DNA of 45,091 nucleotides from Bacteroidota bacterium (lineage in GTDB: Bacteria > Bacteroidota > Bacteroidia > Chitinophagales > Chitinophagaceae), in assembly GCA_023429825.1 (NCBI GenBank), contig JAEZDC010000011.1:1-45091 (forward strand), written 5' to 3'. Below, piece after piece: positions 25,801-35,144 of this stretch. The notes beneath the pieces were generated by a model that did not search any database, was not told the DNA's origin, and was given only the letters and a program-made list of their open reading frames with translations. A program made the position numbers and the translations under genes. Position 1 is the first letter of the stretch; each line of letters opens with the position of its first letter.

Positions 25801-26363
25801 TGTGTTGTTCCATCGGGCTGAATAGGGATGTTGTTATCGGTAATTGCGGCCGCCACCTCAATGCTGTCACCTATAAATCCATTCAACTGCAAATTAAGTT
25901 GTGAATTAAAAACTGCATCCTGGTTGTTACCAAAGCTCAGGCTTCTTCCAAATGAACCATTGTAGTTCATCTTACCTGCATCAAACAATCCATTACTGGT
26001 GATTGCTTTTCCATTCCGGTTAAAAACGAAAGGTTTGCTGATAAAGTTATTTTTAATGCTGTCGTAATTGTACTTCTTCACCTCCGCATCCAGCCTGAAA
26101 GGAAAAGTTCTGAATATCACTTCAACGCTATCTCTTTTGGTGGCTTTTTTCCATGTTAATAAGGATTGTACGACATCAACAGAATAATAGGAACTATCGT
26201 AATCCTTTACGAATACCGATTGCGGTACGATACTTAATGAGTCAAGCTTGACGGCTCCCCACGTGGCTACAAGCCGTTTCTTAAGATTAGAAGCAGTTCT
26301 CACCTGGCTATTGGCCATAATAGCCAGCAGCATCAGGAAGAAAAGATATATGGTCTTTCGCAA
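22899..26363 (-). CDS. Large outer-membrane beta-barrel protein, SprA-like motif, function unknown
   Basis: About 1154 aa. The start is uncertain: a TTG at 26361-26363 gives an ideal signal peptide beginning RKTIYLFF and ending MANSQ. The frame opens up to a TTG at 26396, and an ATG exists at 26331-26333. The N-terminal part has a short domain with FRTFPFRL. Residues of about 120-250 carry GSFGRSLSFGNNQD and DNNIPIQPDGTTQQLNEFDKI, wording I associate with SprA-like T9SS translocon proteins. A GDIDI...FYKRLQGV segment follows. The remainder alternates beta strands typical of a large barrel and ends SIRALL. It is half the length of SprA, so it is not SprA itself. Role in export or envelope biogenesis is inference. 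Confidence 0.7.
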   Translation of the reverse strand: MRKTIYLFFLMLLAIMANSQVRTASNLKKRLVATWGAVKLDSLSIVPQSVFVKDYDSSYYSVDVVQSLLTWKKATKRDSVEVIFRTFPFRLDAEVKKYNYDSIKNNFISKPFVFNRNGKAITSNGLFDAGKMNYNGSFGRSLSFGNNQDAVFNSQLNLQLNGFIGDSIEVAAAITDNNIPIQPDGTTQQLNEFDKILLQFKKKNWEVNLGDIDIRQNQSYFLNFYKRLQGVSYQQTTSLGNDKTNKLLVSGAIAKGKFTRNIFQGQEGNQGPYRLQGANNEFFFIVLAGTERIFIDGEMLQRGEDQDYVINYNTAEITFTPKRMITKDRRIQVEFEYADRNFLNSMIYASDELTLNKKLKFYVSVYSNADAKNSPINQTLDDKQKQFLANVGDSVQSAFYPVGGLDTFSVSKILYKKVDTVHNGIHDSVYVYSTHPDSARYNLNFADVGFGRGNYVALFNGANGKVYKWVPPVNGVKQGNFEPAAFLVTPKRQQVISSGIVYQVDQKTILNVESAISNYDVNAYSVKDKNDNKGFATKFHIERLTKWSTVKKQMHLSTALGYEFVSARFRPVERLRAVEFGRDWGLNILNTNANEHLPFINVKLSDEQNNAVQYTMSAYIRSDDYKGIRHAFQQFNDIRGWQLKSAINLTSNNSPVEEGFFFRPTIELSKSLPQFENHIIGGSYASEHNEQRNKKTDSLTALSFAFETISAFIKSNPAKENRWSFSYFTRRDKYPFLKEFLAIDKSHNYNFSVELLQNAKHQFRSTITYRELQISNTAISKLRPDNSLLGRAEYAINEWNGFVTGSVLYELGAGQEQRRDFSYFEVPAGRGEYAWNDYNADGIPQLNEFEIAQFSDQAKYIRIFTPTNEFIKANYTQFNYTVSLNPKALSNKISNRSFKNFITRFNFQSSLQTAKKVLADGDPQFSPFKGGITDTSLITLNYFFSNTLSFNRFNSTWGIDVTNNINYNKALLTYGFESRQVQDWVIKGRMNLTRQYMLEFIQKIGSNDLFTPAFSNRNYELQTYTAEPRITFTQATKYRVQAWYQFMKRKNAVTFGGEQTISNALNLDAKYNAVQNTSLMGKFSYNNIRYQGQTNTTISYIMLDGLLPGKNFLWTVNFTKRLANNMELSFDYEGRKPGDTRVIHIGRASIRALL

Positions 26364-26578
26364 GATCAAAATGTACAGGAAGAAGCTCAATTTCAACCCA
26401 TAAAAATATTGATTAGCAAGTTAGTTACACAGATATTAACAATCTGGCTAGCAGCCTAAAAGAAAGTAATTTACATTTTGATATTTATTTGCATTTGAGC
26501 AACTTTCGGGCTACTCTCGCTCAATCCTAATCTTTTGACCATACTAACAATTATCTTCTAATTGCGTTAGAAAGGCTC

Positions 26579-29134
26579 TTAAAATCTTACTATATCTCCG
26601 AAATATACTGAATTCATAAAAAGCTTGGTAGTGCCTAACCAAAATGCCCGGAAGTTTAGATTATCTACCATAGAAATAATTTTGCCCCTGCCCACCTGGT
26701 CAATATTGATGACCGCAGAATTTTTAATCATGTTCTTATGACTGCGATAGAGATAACCACTTTGCAAAGGATCCTCAGTATAGATAACCGGCGAATCATA
26801 TGGATCATTGTTTTGATCCATGAATAAAGTATTCGCTTTAAAAACAGCGACCGATGGATTTATATAACCGTAACACAAAGGATGAGTTAGTTCCATCTTA
26901 GCTTCGAACAAAGAACCTGTCAAATCTTTTGCTCTTTGTTCATCTGATCGTAAATAGTAGGGCAGTACCCTGGTGGTGTCTTTCTTTTCTGAATCCTGCC
27001 TGAATAAAACTTTAGTAAATCCATTCGTAGCTAAGAATTTCGTTGCGTCTTCTGTAGCGATGAGTGTACCGCCTCCACTTACCCATGTTCTTAATTTTTC
27101 CTGGGCAGCTTTGTCTAATGTGTTGTAGTTTCCTGATGGCATGATGATCACATTATATCTCGACGGGTTAATAGCATTAAACCTATCCACATCAACTATA
27201 GATACAGGCATATTGAATCGCTGATCGAGTAAATGCCATATCTCACCAACATCTAAAGCAGTAGTTCCTTGCCCTGCAAACAACATGATCCTGGGTTGTT
27301 TAATGTTAACAAAACTTCCGCTGCCGATATCCACTCCTGCCGAAGACAATCCTGTTTTTAAACTGATCACGTTTATCCCGGTCGATGAAGCTGCATCGCT
27401 GACGATCCTGAATACATCATCTGCCGACCTGCTTTGCTGTGTTACTGGGATCATGATCGTACCGTAGCTGAACTCTTCTTTTTTATTGCTGAACGTAGCA
27501 GAAAATTTTTGTGTGGCAACTTTCGCCTGTAAGCCTTTTTGCTGCAATTGATATAACAGAGCAGGAGCATAGGTGTCATCCCATCTCACCAGGTATGCAT
27601 AGTTGCTTTTACCACCAATCACTTCACCAGTTTCGCTATTAACGCTAGTGACCTCAGCACCTATTAAAGATGCAGCAGGTGTTTTAACTTCTGCATAATC
27701 GAAGCCGAAGGCGAGAGGCATCGTCCATGAAGTGATGTCGTAGAATAAACTGTCTTTATAATCAAACGTTCTTTCAAAAACAGATTTTATCAATTTGAAC
27801 TGCGGCTGATCAGTTGGAATTACATAGCTGTTTTCTTTGCTGTATTGCTTTCCATCAGCACTGAAATTATCCTTGAGCTGGTAAATCTTTATCTGGTGTC
27901 TTAGCAACATCTCATTAAATACACGTACACGGCTCTTATCATTTCCCGCATTATATACATATGCCTTTATTGAAAATGCTGCGGCCTCTTTTGCTGCATC
28001 TTTATAAAATTCTCTTTGGTAATTCAGCAGATCTTTACGAAGGTTTTTCGCAGCTTCAAGTGTTGATAGCGCAGTAGTAAACTGATTGCGTATAGTGAAT
28101 GGGAAGGTTAATAACCCGTTATCTGTTTCCTGCGAATGCCCGCGACTGCTCGCCTGCTCAAACAAAATTCCTACTGCTCCATTTACATCAGGATACGTGG
28201 ACCCTTTGCCATAATAAAAATCATCATAACCTTCTTTTGTAAAATATAATGAGCCGATGCTGTCTAAGAATTTTGCGTGGTAATTTCCTATCGCTGCAGT
28301 GAGCTGCTGATTTTTTACAGGTGTGTTTTGGTTCACTCTCGAAGGAACTCCCGGTTGAAAAAAGAAAGTAGAGTTACTTCCCATTTCATGATGATCGGTG
28401 AGAATATTAGGCTTCCACTGGTGATACAGCTTTAAACGGTTTTGACTTTCTACGTGTTGAGCTGGCAGCCAATCCCTGTTAAGATCAAACCAATAATGAT
28501 TGAACCTTCCACCCGGCCACACCTCGTTGAACTCTCTTGCATTGGGATCACTCACCATTGTTTTACTCTTGTGCATGTTCACCCATGAAGCAAAACGATT
28601 CAGCCCGTCAGGATTAAAAGATGGATCAAATATGATGACCGTGTTGTTTAGTAACTCGTCGATTGCAGCCCCCTGCGCCGCAGCTAAATAATACGCTGTA
28701 AGTAAAGATGCATTAGCTCCGCTGCTTTCGTTTCCATGAATACTATGCCCGATCCAAACAACCACAGGCATGTTATCAACACTTAATGAAGCCGATTTAT
28801 TTTCATCAGTTAATTGCACATGCTGCTGCCGGATCTGTTCAAGCCGCTGATGGTTTTGTGGTGATGTAATGATGAGCGCCATCTGTGGTCTTCCTTCATA
28901 AGTGTATCCCATAACCTGCATGGAAATTCTGTCTGAAGCTTCGTCGACTGCTTTCATATAATTCACCAACCTGTCATGAGTTACATGCCACTCTCCCACT
29001 TCGTGGTAAATAACAGACTTCGGAGTGGGAATGGATGAATTATAGTTAACGTTCTTAGGTAAATAATAATTCAGCGATTGAGATTTGGCTATCAACGCCA
29101 TACAAGTAAAAGCCACCAATAACGTTTTTCTCAT
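26579..29134 (-). CDS. Secreted M14 family zinc carboxypeptidase
   Basis: This is an 851-aa exported protein (signal peptide to about residue 19, IAKSQ). The M14 catalytic domain covers about 40-380. Zinc ligands are His133 and Glu136 in HSIHGNES and a His at 248 or 249 in LTDHHEMG. The substrate carboxylate Arg region is FDLNRDW (Arg220), and the catalytic Glu is Glu326 in GILFEQASSRG. The C-terminal half contains a glutamine-amidotransferase-like fold region (IIMPSGNYNTL, VSGGGTLIATE) often seen in this large M14 subfamily. It probably trims peptides in the periplasm or outside. Divergent from the cytochrome gene with only 49 nt between starts. Confidence 0.88.
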   Translation of the reverse strand: MRKTLLVAFTCMALIAKSQSLNYYLPKNVNYNSSIPTPKSVIYHEVGEWHVTHDRLVNYMKAVDEASDRISMQVMGYTYEGRPQMALIITSPQNHQRLEQIRQQHVQLTDENKSASLSVDNMPVVVWIGHSIHGNESSGANASLLTAYYLAAAQGAAIDELLNNTVIIFDPSFNPDGLNRFASWVNMHKSKTMVSDPNAREFNEVWPGGRFNHYWFDLNRDWLPAQHVESQNRLKLYHQWKPNILTDHHEMGSNSTFFFQPGVPSRVNQNTPVKNQQLTAAIGNYHAKFLDSIGSLYFTKEGYDDFYYGKGSTYPDVNGAVGILFEQASSRGHSQETDNGLLTFPFTIRNQFTTALSTLEAAKNLRKDLLNYQREFYKDAAKEAAAFSIKAYVYNAGNDKSRVRVFNEMLLRHQIKIYQLKDNFSADGKQYSKENSYVIPTDQPQFKLIKSVFERTFDYKDSLFYDITSWTMPLAFGFDYAEVKTPAASLIGAEVTSVNSETGEVIGGKSNYAYLVRWDDTYAPALLYQLQQKGLQAKVATQKFSATFSNKKEEFSYGTIMIPVTQQSRSADDVFRIVSDAASSTGINVISLKTGLSSAGVDIGSGSFVNIKQPRIMLFAGQGTTALDVGEIWHLLDQRFNMPVSIVDVDRFNAINPSRYNVIIMPSGNYNTLDKAAQEKLRTWVSGGGTLIATEDATKFLATNGFTKVLFRQDSEKKDTTRVLPYYLRSDEQRAKDLTGSLFEAKMELTHPLCYGYINPSVAVFKANTLFMDQNNDPYDSPVIYTEDPLQSGYLYRSHKNMIKNSAVINIDQVGRGKIISMVDNLNFRAFWLGTTKLFMNSVYFGDIVRF

Positions 29135-29183
29135 GCAGTAAAAGTTAAGTGATGAAGATAAAGCTTTTGTAATTTGCTATCTC

Positions 29184-30557
29184 ATGAAGAAGTGTATTAT
29201 CATATCTGTTGTGATCCTGATTATTGCAGCGAGCATCGCTTTTACAGAGAGTGGTGACCAGCCGGTTTACATTCAACCAACGGAACAACGGGTGGGTGAC
29301 CCAGACAAAGGGTATGATTATCTTATAAATGGAGACTACATCAAAAGCTGTGTTCCGTATAATTACTTCACTTTCATGTTTGGGAAGAATGATAATAATT
29401 TTCTGAACAGAACAGGTAAGAATGCAAATATCAGCCACGACTATACGGTTGTAAAAGCCACAAATGGTGTAGAAGTAGTCGTTCCCAATTGCCTTCAGTG
29501 CCATGCACAGGTGTTTGAAGATAAATTGTATGTGGGCCTCGGGAATTCCTTTGCTGATTTTACGAACTACGCAAAGCAGGATAATTGGGTGAATAATGCA
29601 AGCTTGAGAATGGCAAGAGCGATGGCGCCTAAGCAATTTGAAGCTGCAGAAGATCTCATCAAAGTTTTTAAAACAGTATATCCAGGCTTACAGACGGAGG
29701 TGCCTGGGGTGAATACCGCAGGTCGATTGGCTGCATTGCTTGCAGCACATCGTGATCCAAAAACATTGCAATGGAATGATACACCTTTATTAAAAATTCC
29801 GGAAGAAGTAGTGCCTTCTGATGTACCGGCATGGTGGATGTTGAAAAAGAAACACGCCATGTTCTATAATGGCTTTGGAAGAGGAGACTTTGCACAATAC
29901 CTAATGGCAAGTAACCTGCTCACGGTAAAAGATTCCAGTGAAGCAAGAGAGGTGAGTTCACATTTTGGTGATGTGCTGGCGTACATTGTTTCTATTCAAC
30001 CACCAAAGTATCCTAAGCCAATTAACACACGTCTTGCGGAAAAAGGTGAAATAGTTTTTATAGATAATTGCAGCCGATGCCATGGCACTTATGGAAAGAA
30101 TGAGAGCTATCCCAACCTGTTGATACCGATCAGCATTGTACAAACAGATTCGGCGCTGATAAGATCGAATCAACAAAACCCGCAGTTCATAGAATGGTTT
30201 AATAACAGTTGGCTCTCGCAGGGAAAGAATCCCGCCAAGCTTGTTCCTTTCGATGGATATGTAGCACCTCCGCTGGATGGGGTCTGGATCACTGCTCCTT
30301 ATTTTCATAATGGTTCCGTTCCGGACCTTGAGAGTGTATTGAACAGCAAAGTGCGCCCCACCTACTGGCAAAGAAATTTTGAGAAGCCGGAATATAACTA
30401 TGACAATCCCGGTTGGAAATACCAGGAAAAAGATAAACCAGGCAAAAAGATATATAACACTACATTGTATGGCTATGGAAACCATGGCCATTATTTTGGT
30501 GATCACTTAAGTGATGCCGAAAGAAAAGCAGTGATCGAATTCCTGAAAACTTTATAA
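29184..30557 (+). CDS. Di-heme c-type cytochrome
   Basis: This is a 457-aa exported protein (signal peptide to about residue 20). It has two CxxCH heme sites: CLQCH at 103-107 and CSRCH at 296-300. The second half carries APPLDGVWITAPYFHNGSVP, a segment typical of the large di-heme peroxidase/RoxA-like group. Peroxidase, oxygenase or simple electron transfer cannot be separated from sequence alone. Heme attachment would need cytochrome c maturation; ccmB/C/D are in this window. Followed at 18 nt by a VanZ gene on the same strand. Confidence 0.82.
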   Translation: MKKCIIISVVILIIAASIAFTESGDQPVYIQPTEQRVGDPDKGYDYLINGDYIKSCVPYNYFTFMFGKNDNNFLNRTGKNANISHDYTVVKATNGVEVVVPNCLQCHAQVFEDKLYVGLGNSFADFTNYAKQDNWVNNASLRMARAMAPKQFEAAEDLIKVFKTVYPGLQTEVPGVNTAGRLAALLAAHRDPKTLQWNDTPLLKIPEEVVPSDVPAWWMLKKKHAMFYNGFGRGDFAQYLMASNLLTVKDSSEAREVSSHFGDVLAYIVSIQPPKYPKPINTRLAEKGEIVFIDNCSRCHGTYGKNESYPNLLIPISIVQTDSALIRSNQQNPQFIEWFNNSWLSQGKNPAKLVPFDGYVAPPLDGVWITAPYFHNGSVPDLESVLNSKVRPTYWQRNFEKPEYNYDNPGWKYQEKDKPGKKIYNTTLYGYGNHGHYFGDHLSDAERKAVIEFLKTL

Positions 30558-30575
30558 ACCGCTAAACTGTTTAAT

Positions 30576-31160
30576 TTGACACTCGAGGTGATCAAAACTG
30601 CTGTTATCCTGGTGCTCCTGCTTTTACCATTATGGCTCATCTATCGAATATTAGCGCATAAGAAGGGCACTTTTCAACTGAAGAAAGAACTGTTGCTTTT
30701 TACATTCTTCTCTTACCTTATTGGTGTGGCTACCTTAACTGTTATTCCTACACATGCAATGAGCCGGAACAAGATTCCGAGCGGTAACATAAATCTTATT
30801 CCGGTGGTTAATAGCGTCAGGCGGTATTACCGGTATAAAAACCCTGCATACAATCTAGAAATGCATGTGTTTTATTTAAACTTCTTTGGGAATATTATCC
30901 TCTTTATTCCAGTCGGGTTTCTGCTACCTCTTCTTATAAAGGATATCACGTTCAGGAAAGTATTATTGATAGCTTTTGTGGGTTCCGCCTGTATAGAGAT
31001 GCTGCAATTCATCAGCTATACACTTCACGTGTACCGTTATATTGATGTGGATGATGTGTTGTTGAATGTAGCAGGCGCTGCAATGGGTTATGGTATTTAT
31101 CAACTGCTCTATATTTTATTTTTGAGAAGCAGCGCTGGTAGAAATAAAAAGCCTGGCTAG
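30576..31160 (+). CDS. VanZ-family membrane protein
   Basis: About 194 aa with four to five hydrophobic segments. The start is TTG at 30576, or GTG at 30588 giving MIKTAVILV; no ATG is available. VanZ-like signature: FFGNIILFIPVGFLLP (about residues 104-119), SACIEMLQF, and YIDVDDVLLNVAGAAMGY near 155. Function is unknown in this phylum; in enterococci VanZ raises teicoplanin resistance. It is in one unit with the cytochrome. Its stop codon is inside the terminator stem-loop. Confidence 0.85.
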   Translation: MTLEVIKTAVILVLLLLPLWLIYRILAHKKGTFQLKKELLLFTFFSYLIGVATLTVIPTHAMSRNKIPSGNINLIPVVNSVRRYYRYKNPAYNLEMHVFYLNFFGNIILFIPVGFLLPLLIKDITFRKVLLIAFVGSACIEMLQFISYTLHVYRYIDVDDVLLNVAGAAMGYGIYQLLYILFLRSSAGRNKKPG

Positions 31161-31190
31161 AGTAATGAGCTCTTACCAGGCTGTATTTAT
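31146..31190. terminator. Bidirectional terminator between VanZ and the ELW-repeat gene
   Basis: Arms AGCCTGG (31150-31156) and CCAGGCT (31176-31182) enclose a 19-nt loop with a weaker inner pairing. A-rich sequence lies on the left and T-rich sequence on the right, so it can serve both convergent genes. Confidence 0.72.
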
Positions 31191-31196
31191 TATTCT

Positions 31197-34100
31197 TTAC
31201 TTCTTTATAAAACGCAGATGCTCATTTATCTCTGCCCCTGTTATCACAACCGTATAGCTTCCTTTCGCCAGCATTTTTACATCTATCATTATCATGTTAT
31301 GACCAGTATTTAAAGATTGTTGTTTGGAGGCAACTACTTTACCGTTACCATCTATTATTCTATAGAATATGTTTTGGGTGGAAGATGAATGAATAAGCAC
31401 ATTAGCAATATCGCTCACAGGATTTGGATACAGGCTAATGGTGTTCTTACCTGCAATTCTTATTGGTATGATCGGAGAATAGGTATAGCTCCCATTCTTA
31501 TCAATCATCTTTAACCTGTAATACACAACCGGCACATGCAAAGTCACAATATTGTTGTCAATAAACTGGTAAGTATTATTGGGGCCGTTCATTGCAGCTC
31601 TGTTACCGATTGTTGTAAAGTTTCCATTGCCTTCTACACTACGTTCAATAATAAAATGACTTACGTTTAGTTCCGATGTGGTGCTCCATTTTACAACTCC
31701 ATTCATATTTATCAATGTGGCCGAGAAGTGCAAAAGCGATAGCGGCAAAGTGTTTAAGTTAACAGAATACAGTTCATCACCGTATTCCAATGAAGATGCA
31801 GTCAGGAACAATTTACCATTAGCCGCAACAATATCTGCTGGAGCACTGCTGGAACTCCCCGGCATTATATCCTGAACCAATATAGTTCCGGCATTGCTTC
31901 CATTTGATTTCCATAACTCATTTCCACTTATGCCGTCATTAGCGGAAAAATATAGTTCAGATCCAACAGCGGTCATGTTTCTGATGTTTGGAGTTGCGCC
32001 ATTCGGCCATATGTCTTTTATTAATACAGTACCCGCTGCCGTACCATCAGATTTCCATAATTGGTCGCCATTATCCATTACAACGAAAAACAAAGATGAT
32101 TCAACAGATGCGAGTTCAGATAAACTAGAATGCCCGGATCCGGGTGTGATATCTTTTACCATAATCGTCCCGGCATCAGTCCCATCACTCTTCCAGAGCT
32201 CATATCCATTTGTGCCGTTGTTAGCGGAGAAAAATACTTCGTTGCCTACTGCGGTGATTTTGCTGGGGTAAGATGAATTTGTTCCTGGCCAGATATCCTT
32301 TACCATAACTGTACCTGCTGCAGTGCCATCGCTCTTCCATAACTCCATACCATCAGTTCCATTATTTGCATTGAAGTATAAAGTAGATCCTGCTGCAGCA
32401 AACCATCCCGATGGCCCGGAGGCATCAGCCGGATTAATGTCTTTTACTATAACTGTACCTGCTGCAGTGCCGTCACTCTTCCAAAGTTCCAGGCCAAAAC
32501 CTGGTACAATTGCCTGGAAAAAAAGTGTTCCGTTGGCAATGATCAGTGTGTTGGGAAAACTGCCCTGCACACCTGGTACAATATCTTTCACGAGCACCGT
32601 ACCAGCTTCCGTGCCATCACTTTTCCATAATTCAGCGCCATGTACACCATCGTCAGTATAAAAAAATAAAGTAGAGCCGGAAACCTTCATCTGACCAGCA
32701 AAGTGTTGATCTGAAATCCCGTTTGCTGGTCCCGCAATAATATCTTTCACCATGGTTGTACCCTGTGAGGTGCCATCTGTCTTCCACAGTTCTCTCCCGT
32801 TAACTCCATTATCTGCAAAAAAATATAATAATGATCCTGCAGGAGCGAGGTTAGTAATATTTGCGCCTGATATACCTGGTCGTATATCCTTTATCAATAC
32901 AGTTCCGTTTGCAGTGCCGTCACTTTTCCAGAGTTCGGGTCCATGTACACCGTCATCAGCAATAAAATAAGCTACACTGCCAACCATTACAGTGTATGTT
33001 GGTTTACTTGGAGCAGTTCCGTTGAGAATATCTTTTACCAGGGTAGTACCGTTTTCTGTGCCGTCACTTTTCCATAATTCCGTTCCAGCCGTTCCATCAT
33101 TAGCACCAAAAAATAAAGTATTGCCGGATACTCCAATCCACAATGGGTGTATGATACTGCTTAAATCGCCAGGCAAAATATCTTTTATGATAATCGTTCC
33201 TGCTGTGGTACCATCACTTTTCCATAATTCAGTACCATGCTGCGGTGTGGTTGCCCTGAAATAAACATGCGACCCCATAAACGTAAATCGTTGGGGTGTG
33301 CTGCCGATAGTACCGGGATAGATGTCTTTAATCATTAAGGTTCCGTTTAATGTACCATCGCTTCTCCACAGCTCATATCCTGTATCCGGATGAACTGCAG
33401 CAAAATATAATATGTCGCCTGTTGTAGCTAATTCGATGGGCTGATTATAAATGGAAAAACCGGGATTAATATCTTTCACCAGAACAGTACCTGCAGCAGT
33501 ACCATCTGTTTTCCATAATTCTTTTCCATTTAATTCTGTTGTAGCTACAAAGTACAAGATGGTTTCACCTGCTGTTAATTGTTCAGGGTAGCTTCCATCA
33601 CTGCCCGGCCAAATATCTTTCAGAAGTAGTGTTCCTGCTTCAGTTCCATCTGACTTCCATAACTCCCAACTATTTTGAAAGGTGTGGCTGCTGAAATAAA
33701 GATTATTGTTCATCGCGGTGAGCGTTGCGACCGGTAATCTCTTTACAATCACTGTTCCCGCCATAGTACCATCGGTCTTCCAAAGTGCCTCGCCTCCACC
33801 ATCATTTGCAGTGAAATACAAAGTATTATTCGTCACTGTTAATTGATTTGGATCACTTGATACTGATCCTTGCCTGATATCCTTTACCATTACAGTTCCT
33901 GCCGAGGTACCATCAGACTTCCACAATTCTGTTCCGAATCCATTAGAAGAAGCGATAAAGTATAATGTAGAACCCACTACACGTAGTTGCCGTGGTAAGC
34001 TATATGATGAGCCTGTCATGATGTCTTTAACCATTACAGTACCTGCTGCAGTACCATCTGTTTTCCATAACTCTTCTCCATGCGTTCCATCATCGCCGGC

Positions 34101-34415
34101 AAAAAAAAGTGTTGAACCCATCAGAGTAAAGTAGTTCGAATAGTATCCGTTCTCAGGAATGCCATCTCCATCACCCGGATTTATTTCTTTAATGAGTGAC
34201 GTGCCTGCTGCAGAGCCATCCGTTTTCCATAATTCATAACCCATACCACGGGTTTTGGCCCTGAAATAAACAGCGCCGTTAAAATTGATGGGAGAAGAAG
34301 GTCCTGATCCTTCTGTCGTCAACACTGCATTAATGTCTTTTACTAAATTAACCTGCTGTGGGTATACATTCAGGTATATCACTGTAAGGCAAACAAACGA
34401 GTATAATTTTTTCAT
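31197..34415 (-). CDS. T9SS-exported protein with 17 ELWxxDGTxxGT repeats
   Basis: 1072 aa. A signal peptide ends near YPQQ (residues 18-21). From residue 61 to about 850 there are 17 copies of a 45-55-residue unit whose core is ELWK(S/T)DGTxxGTxxVKDI, likely beta-propeller blades. A last half unit (YGDELYSV) follows. A linker with a fibronectin-like segment (VKWSTTSELNVSHFIIERS) leads to a type A sorting domain: ISLYPNPVSD, then a final KGSYTVVITGAE and basic end FIKK. The sorting domain predicts export by T9SS and surface attachment or release through a PorU-type sortase, one of which is encoded in this window. Ligand unknown. It is monocistronic. Confidence 0.9.
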   Translation of the reverse strand: MKKLYSFVCLTVIYLNVYPQQVNLVKDINAVLTTEGSGPSSPINFNGAVYFRAKTRGMGYELWKTDGSAAGTSLIKEINPGDGDGIPENGYYSNYFTLMGSTLFFAGDDGTHGEELWKTDGTAAGTVMVKDIMTGSSYSLPRQLRVVGSTLYFIASSNGFGTELWKSDGTSAGTVMVKDIRQGSVSSDPNQLTVTNNTLYFTANDGGGEALWKTDGTMAGTVIVKRLPVATLTAMNNNLYFSSHTFQNSWELWKSDGTEAGTLLLKDIWPGSDGSYPEQLTAGETILYFVATTELNGKELWKTDGTAAGTVLVKDINPGFSIYNQPIELATTGDILYFAAVHPDTGYELWRSDGTLNGTLMIKDIYPGTIGSTPQRFTFMGSHVYFRATTPQHGTELWKSDGTTAGTIIIKDILPGDLSSIIHPLWIGVSGNTLFFGANDGTAGTELWKSDGTENGTTLVKDILNGTAPSKPTYTVMVGSVAYFIADDGVHGPELWKSDGTANGTVLIKDIRPGISGANITNLAPAGSLLYFFADNGVNGRELWKTDGTSQGTTMVKDIIAGPANGISDQHFAGQMKVSGSTLFFYTDDGVHGAELWKSDGTEAGTVLVKDIVPGVQGSFPNTLIIANGTLFFQAIVPGFGLELWKSDGTAAGTVIVKDINPADASGPSGWFAAAGSTLYFNANNGTDGMELWKSDGTAAGTVMVKDIWPGTNSSYPSKITAVGNEVFFSANNGTNGYELWKSDGTDAGTIMVKDITPGSGHSSLSELASVESSLFFVVMDNGDQLWKSDGTAAGTVLIKDIWPNGATPNIRNMTAVGSELYFSANDGISGNELWKSNGSNAGTILVQDIMPGSSSSAPADIVAANGKLFLTASSLEYGDELYSVNLNTLPLSLLHFSATLINMNGVVKWSTTSELNVSHFIIERSVEGNGNFTTIGNRAAMNGPNNTYQFIDNNIVTLHVPVVYYRLKMIDKNGSYTYSPIIPIRIAGKNTISLYPNPVSDIANVLIHSSSTQNIFYRIIDGNGKVVASKQQSLNTGHNMIMIDVKMLAKGSYTVVITGAEINEHLRFIKK
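31870..34235 (-). repeat. 17 tandem coding repeats (ELWxxDGTxxGT)
   Basis: The repeat array within the T9SS protein. Units 2-16 are regular. Unit 4 reads EALWKTDG with KRL instead of KDI, unit 16 begins DQLW, and unit 17 has SNGS in place of SDGT, so the ends and a few units are diverging. Confidence 0.85.
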
Positions 34416-35144
34416 GAAAAACGTTTAGAGTATTATTAATGAAATTGTAATCTCAGAAAGCGAACCGTTTTCATCTTGAATGGAATTGTTGATCTATGCC
34501 TTTAATTATTAGCACAATTTTGAAAAGGCTGTATAAAGCGATATGGAGATTAATTCCCTGAATGATGATCGAAAGTCAGCCATTGTTCATCAGAATAATA
34601 AGACAATCTTATATTTTGGAAAACCTCAATTGCCAAACCAATCATTTGAGTTTCTGTTTTGCAATGAGATGCTTACTCGCACAAACATGCTTCCAATCCC
34701 AGCACGCATAAAAAATAACTGGACAGTAGCAATAAGCCATTTTGTAGTTTGAGATTTTTATTTGTTACAAACCAATAAAGTATAATACTATCGTTAAAAA
34801 AACAGCAAAAGAAAGCGAGTTGAAAAGCATAGGTGAATTCTTTTAAGGTTGATTCATGTCGTGTACAAAGGGCTATACTCAGCACCTGTTTGTGAGTGTT
34901 TCTATAAAATGATAAGAACCCCTTTTATAAAATGTTCATCGATTATGTTACAAAGTGTCAGCAGTTGTACAACAATTCAGAAAATGCGCCATTCTTGTCA
35001 ACGGAAAACTCCTTTACTATCTTCTTCATTTTAAGTGATTTCAGATTGGTAACATTAAACCAATGTGTTAGTGATTCTACGAAATATTTTAGTTCCGCCA
35101 TTGTTTATAGTGGAATCATTCTAAGTTTGTTATTTACTCTAAGG
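34416..35144. other. Long intergenic region between the ELW-repeat gene and the helicase
   Basis: About 730 nt of AT-rich DNA between divergent genes. A 69-codon frame (34543-34752) and a 71-codon upstream extension of the helicase frame exist, but neither shows recognisable protein features. TATAAAATG occurs twice near 34904-34935. A promoter candidate for the helicase is at its right end. I see no RNA gene or mobile element. Confidence 0.5.
35101..35129 (+). promoter_or_regulatory. Bacteroidota-type promoter of the helicase gene
   Basis: TTG (35101-35103), 18 nt, TAAGTTTG (35122-35129). Transcription would start about 10 nt before the ATG at 35145, which also supports that start over the upstream frame. 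Confidence 0.5.

Noticed and set aside
29145..29636. Minus-strand 163-codon frame over the cytochrome gene
   Set aside because: It is the antisense shadow of the di-heme cytochrome, which has clear heme motifs and a signal peptide.
31197..34415. Plus-strand open frames running through the repeat gene
   Set aside because: They are reverse-frame shadows created by the repeats; their translations are repetitive and low in plausibility.
34543..34752. 69-codon open frame in the long intergenic region
   Set aside because: No recognisable motif, no ribosome-site or promoter support, and the composition looks like translated spacer.
34932..35144. 71-codon N-terminal extension of the helicase frame
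   Set aside because: The extra residues are hydrophobic and unlike the family start. A TTG-N18-TAAGTTTG promoter lies within this stretch, just before the ATG at 35145.
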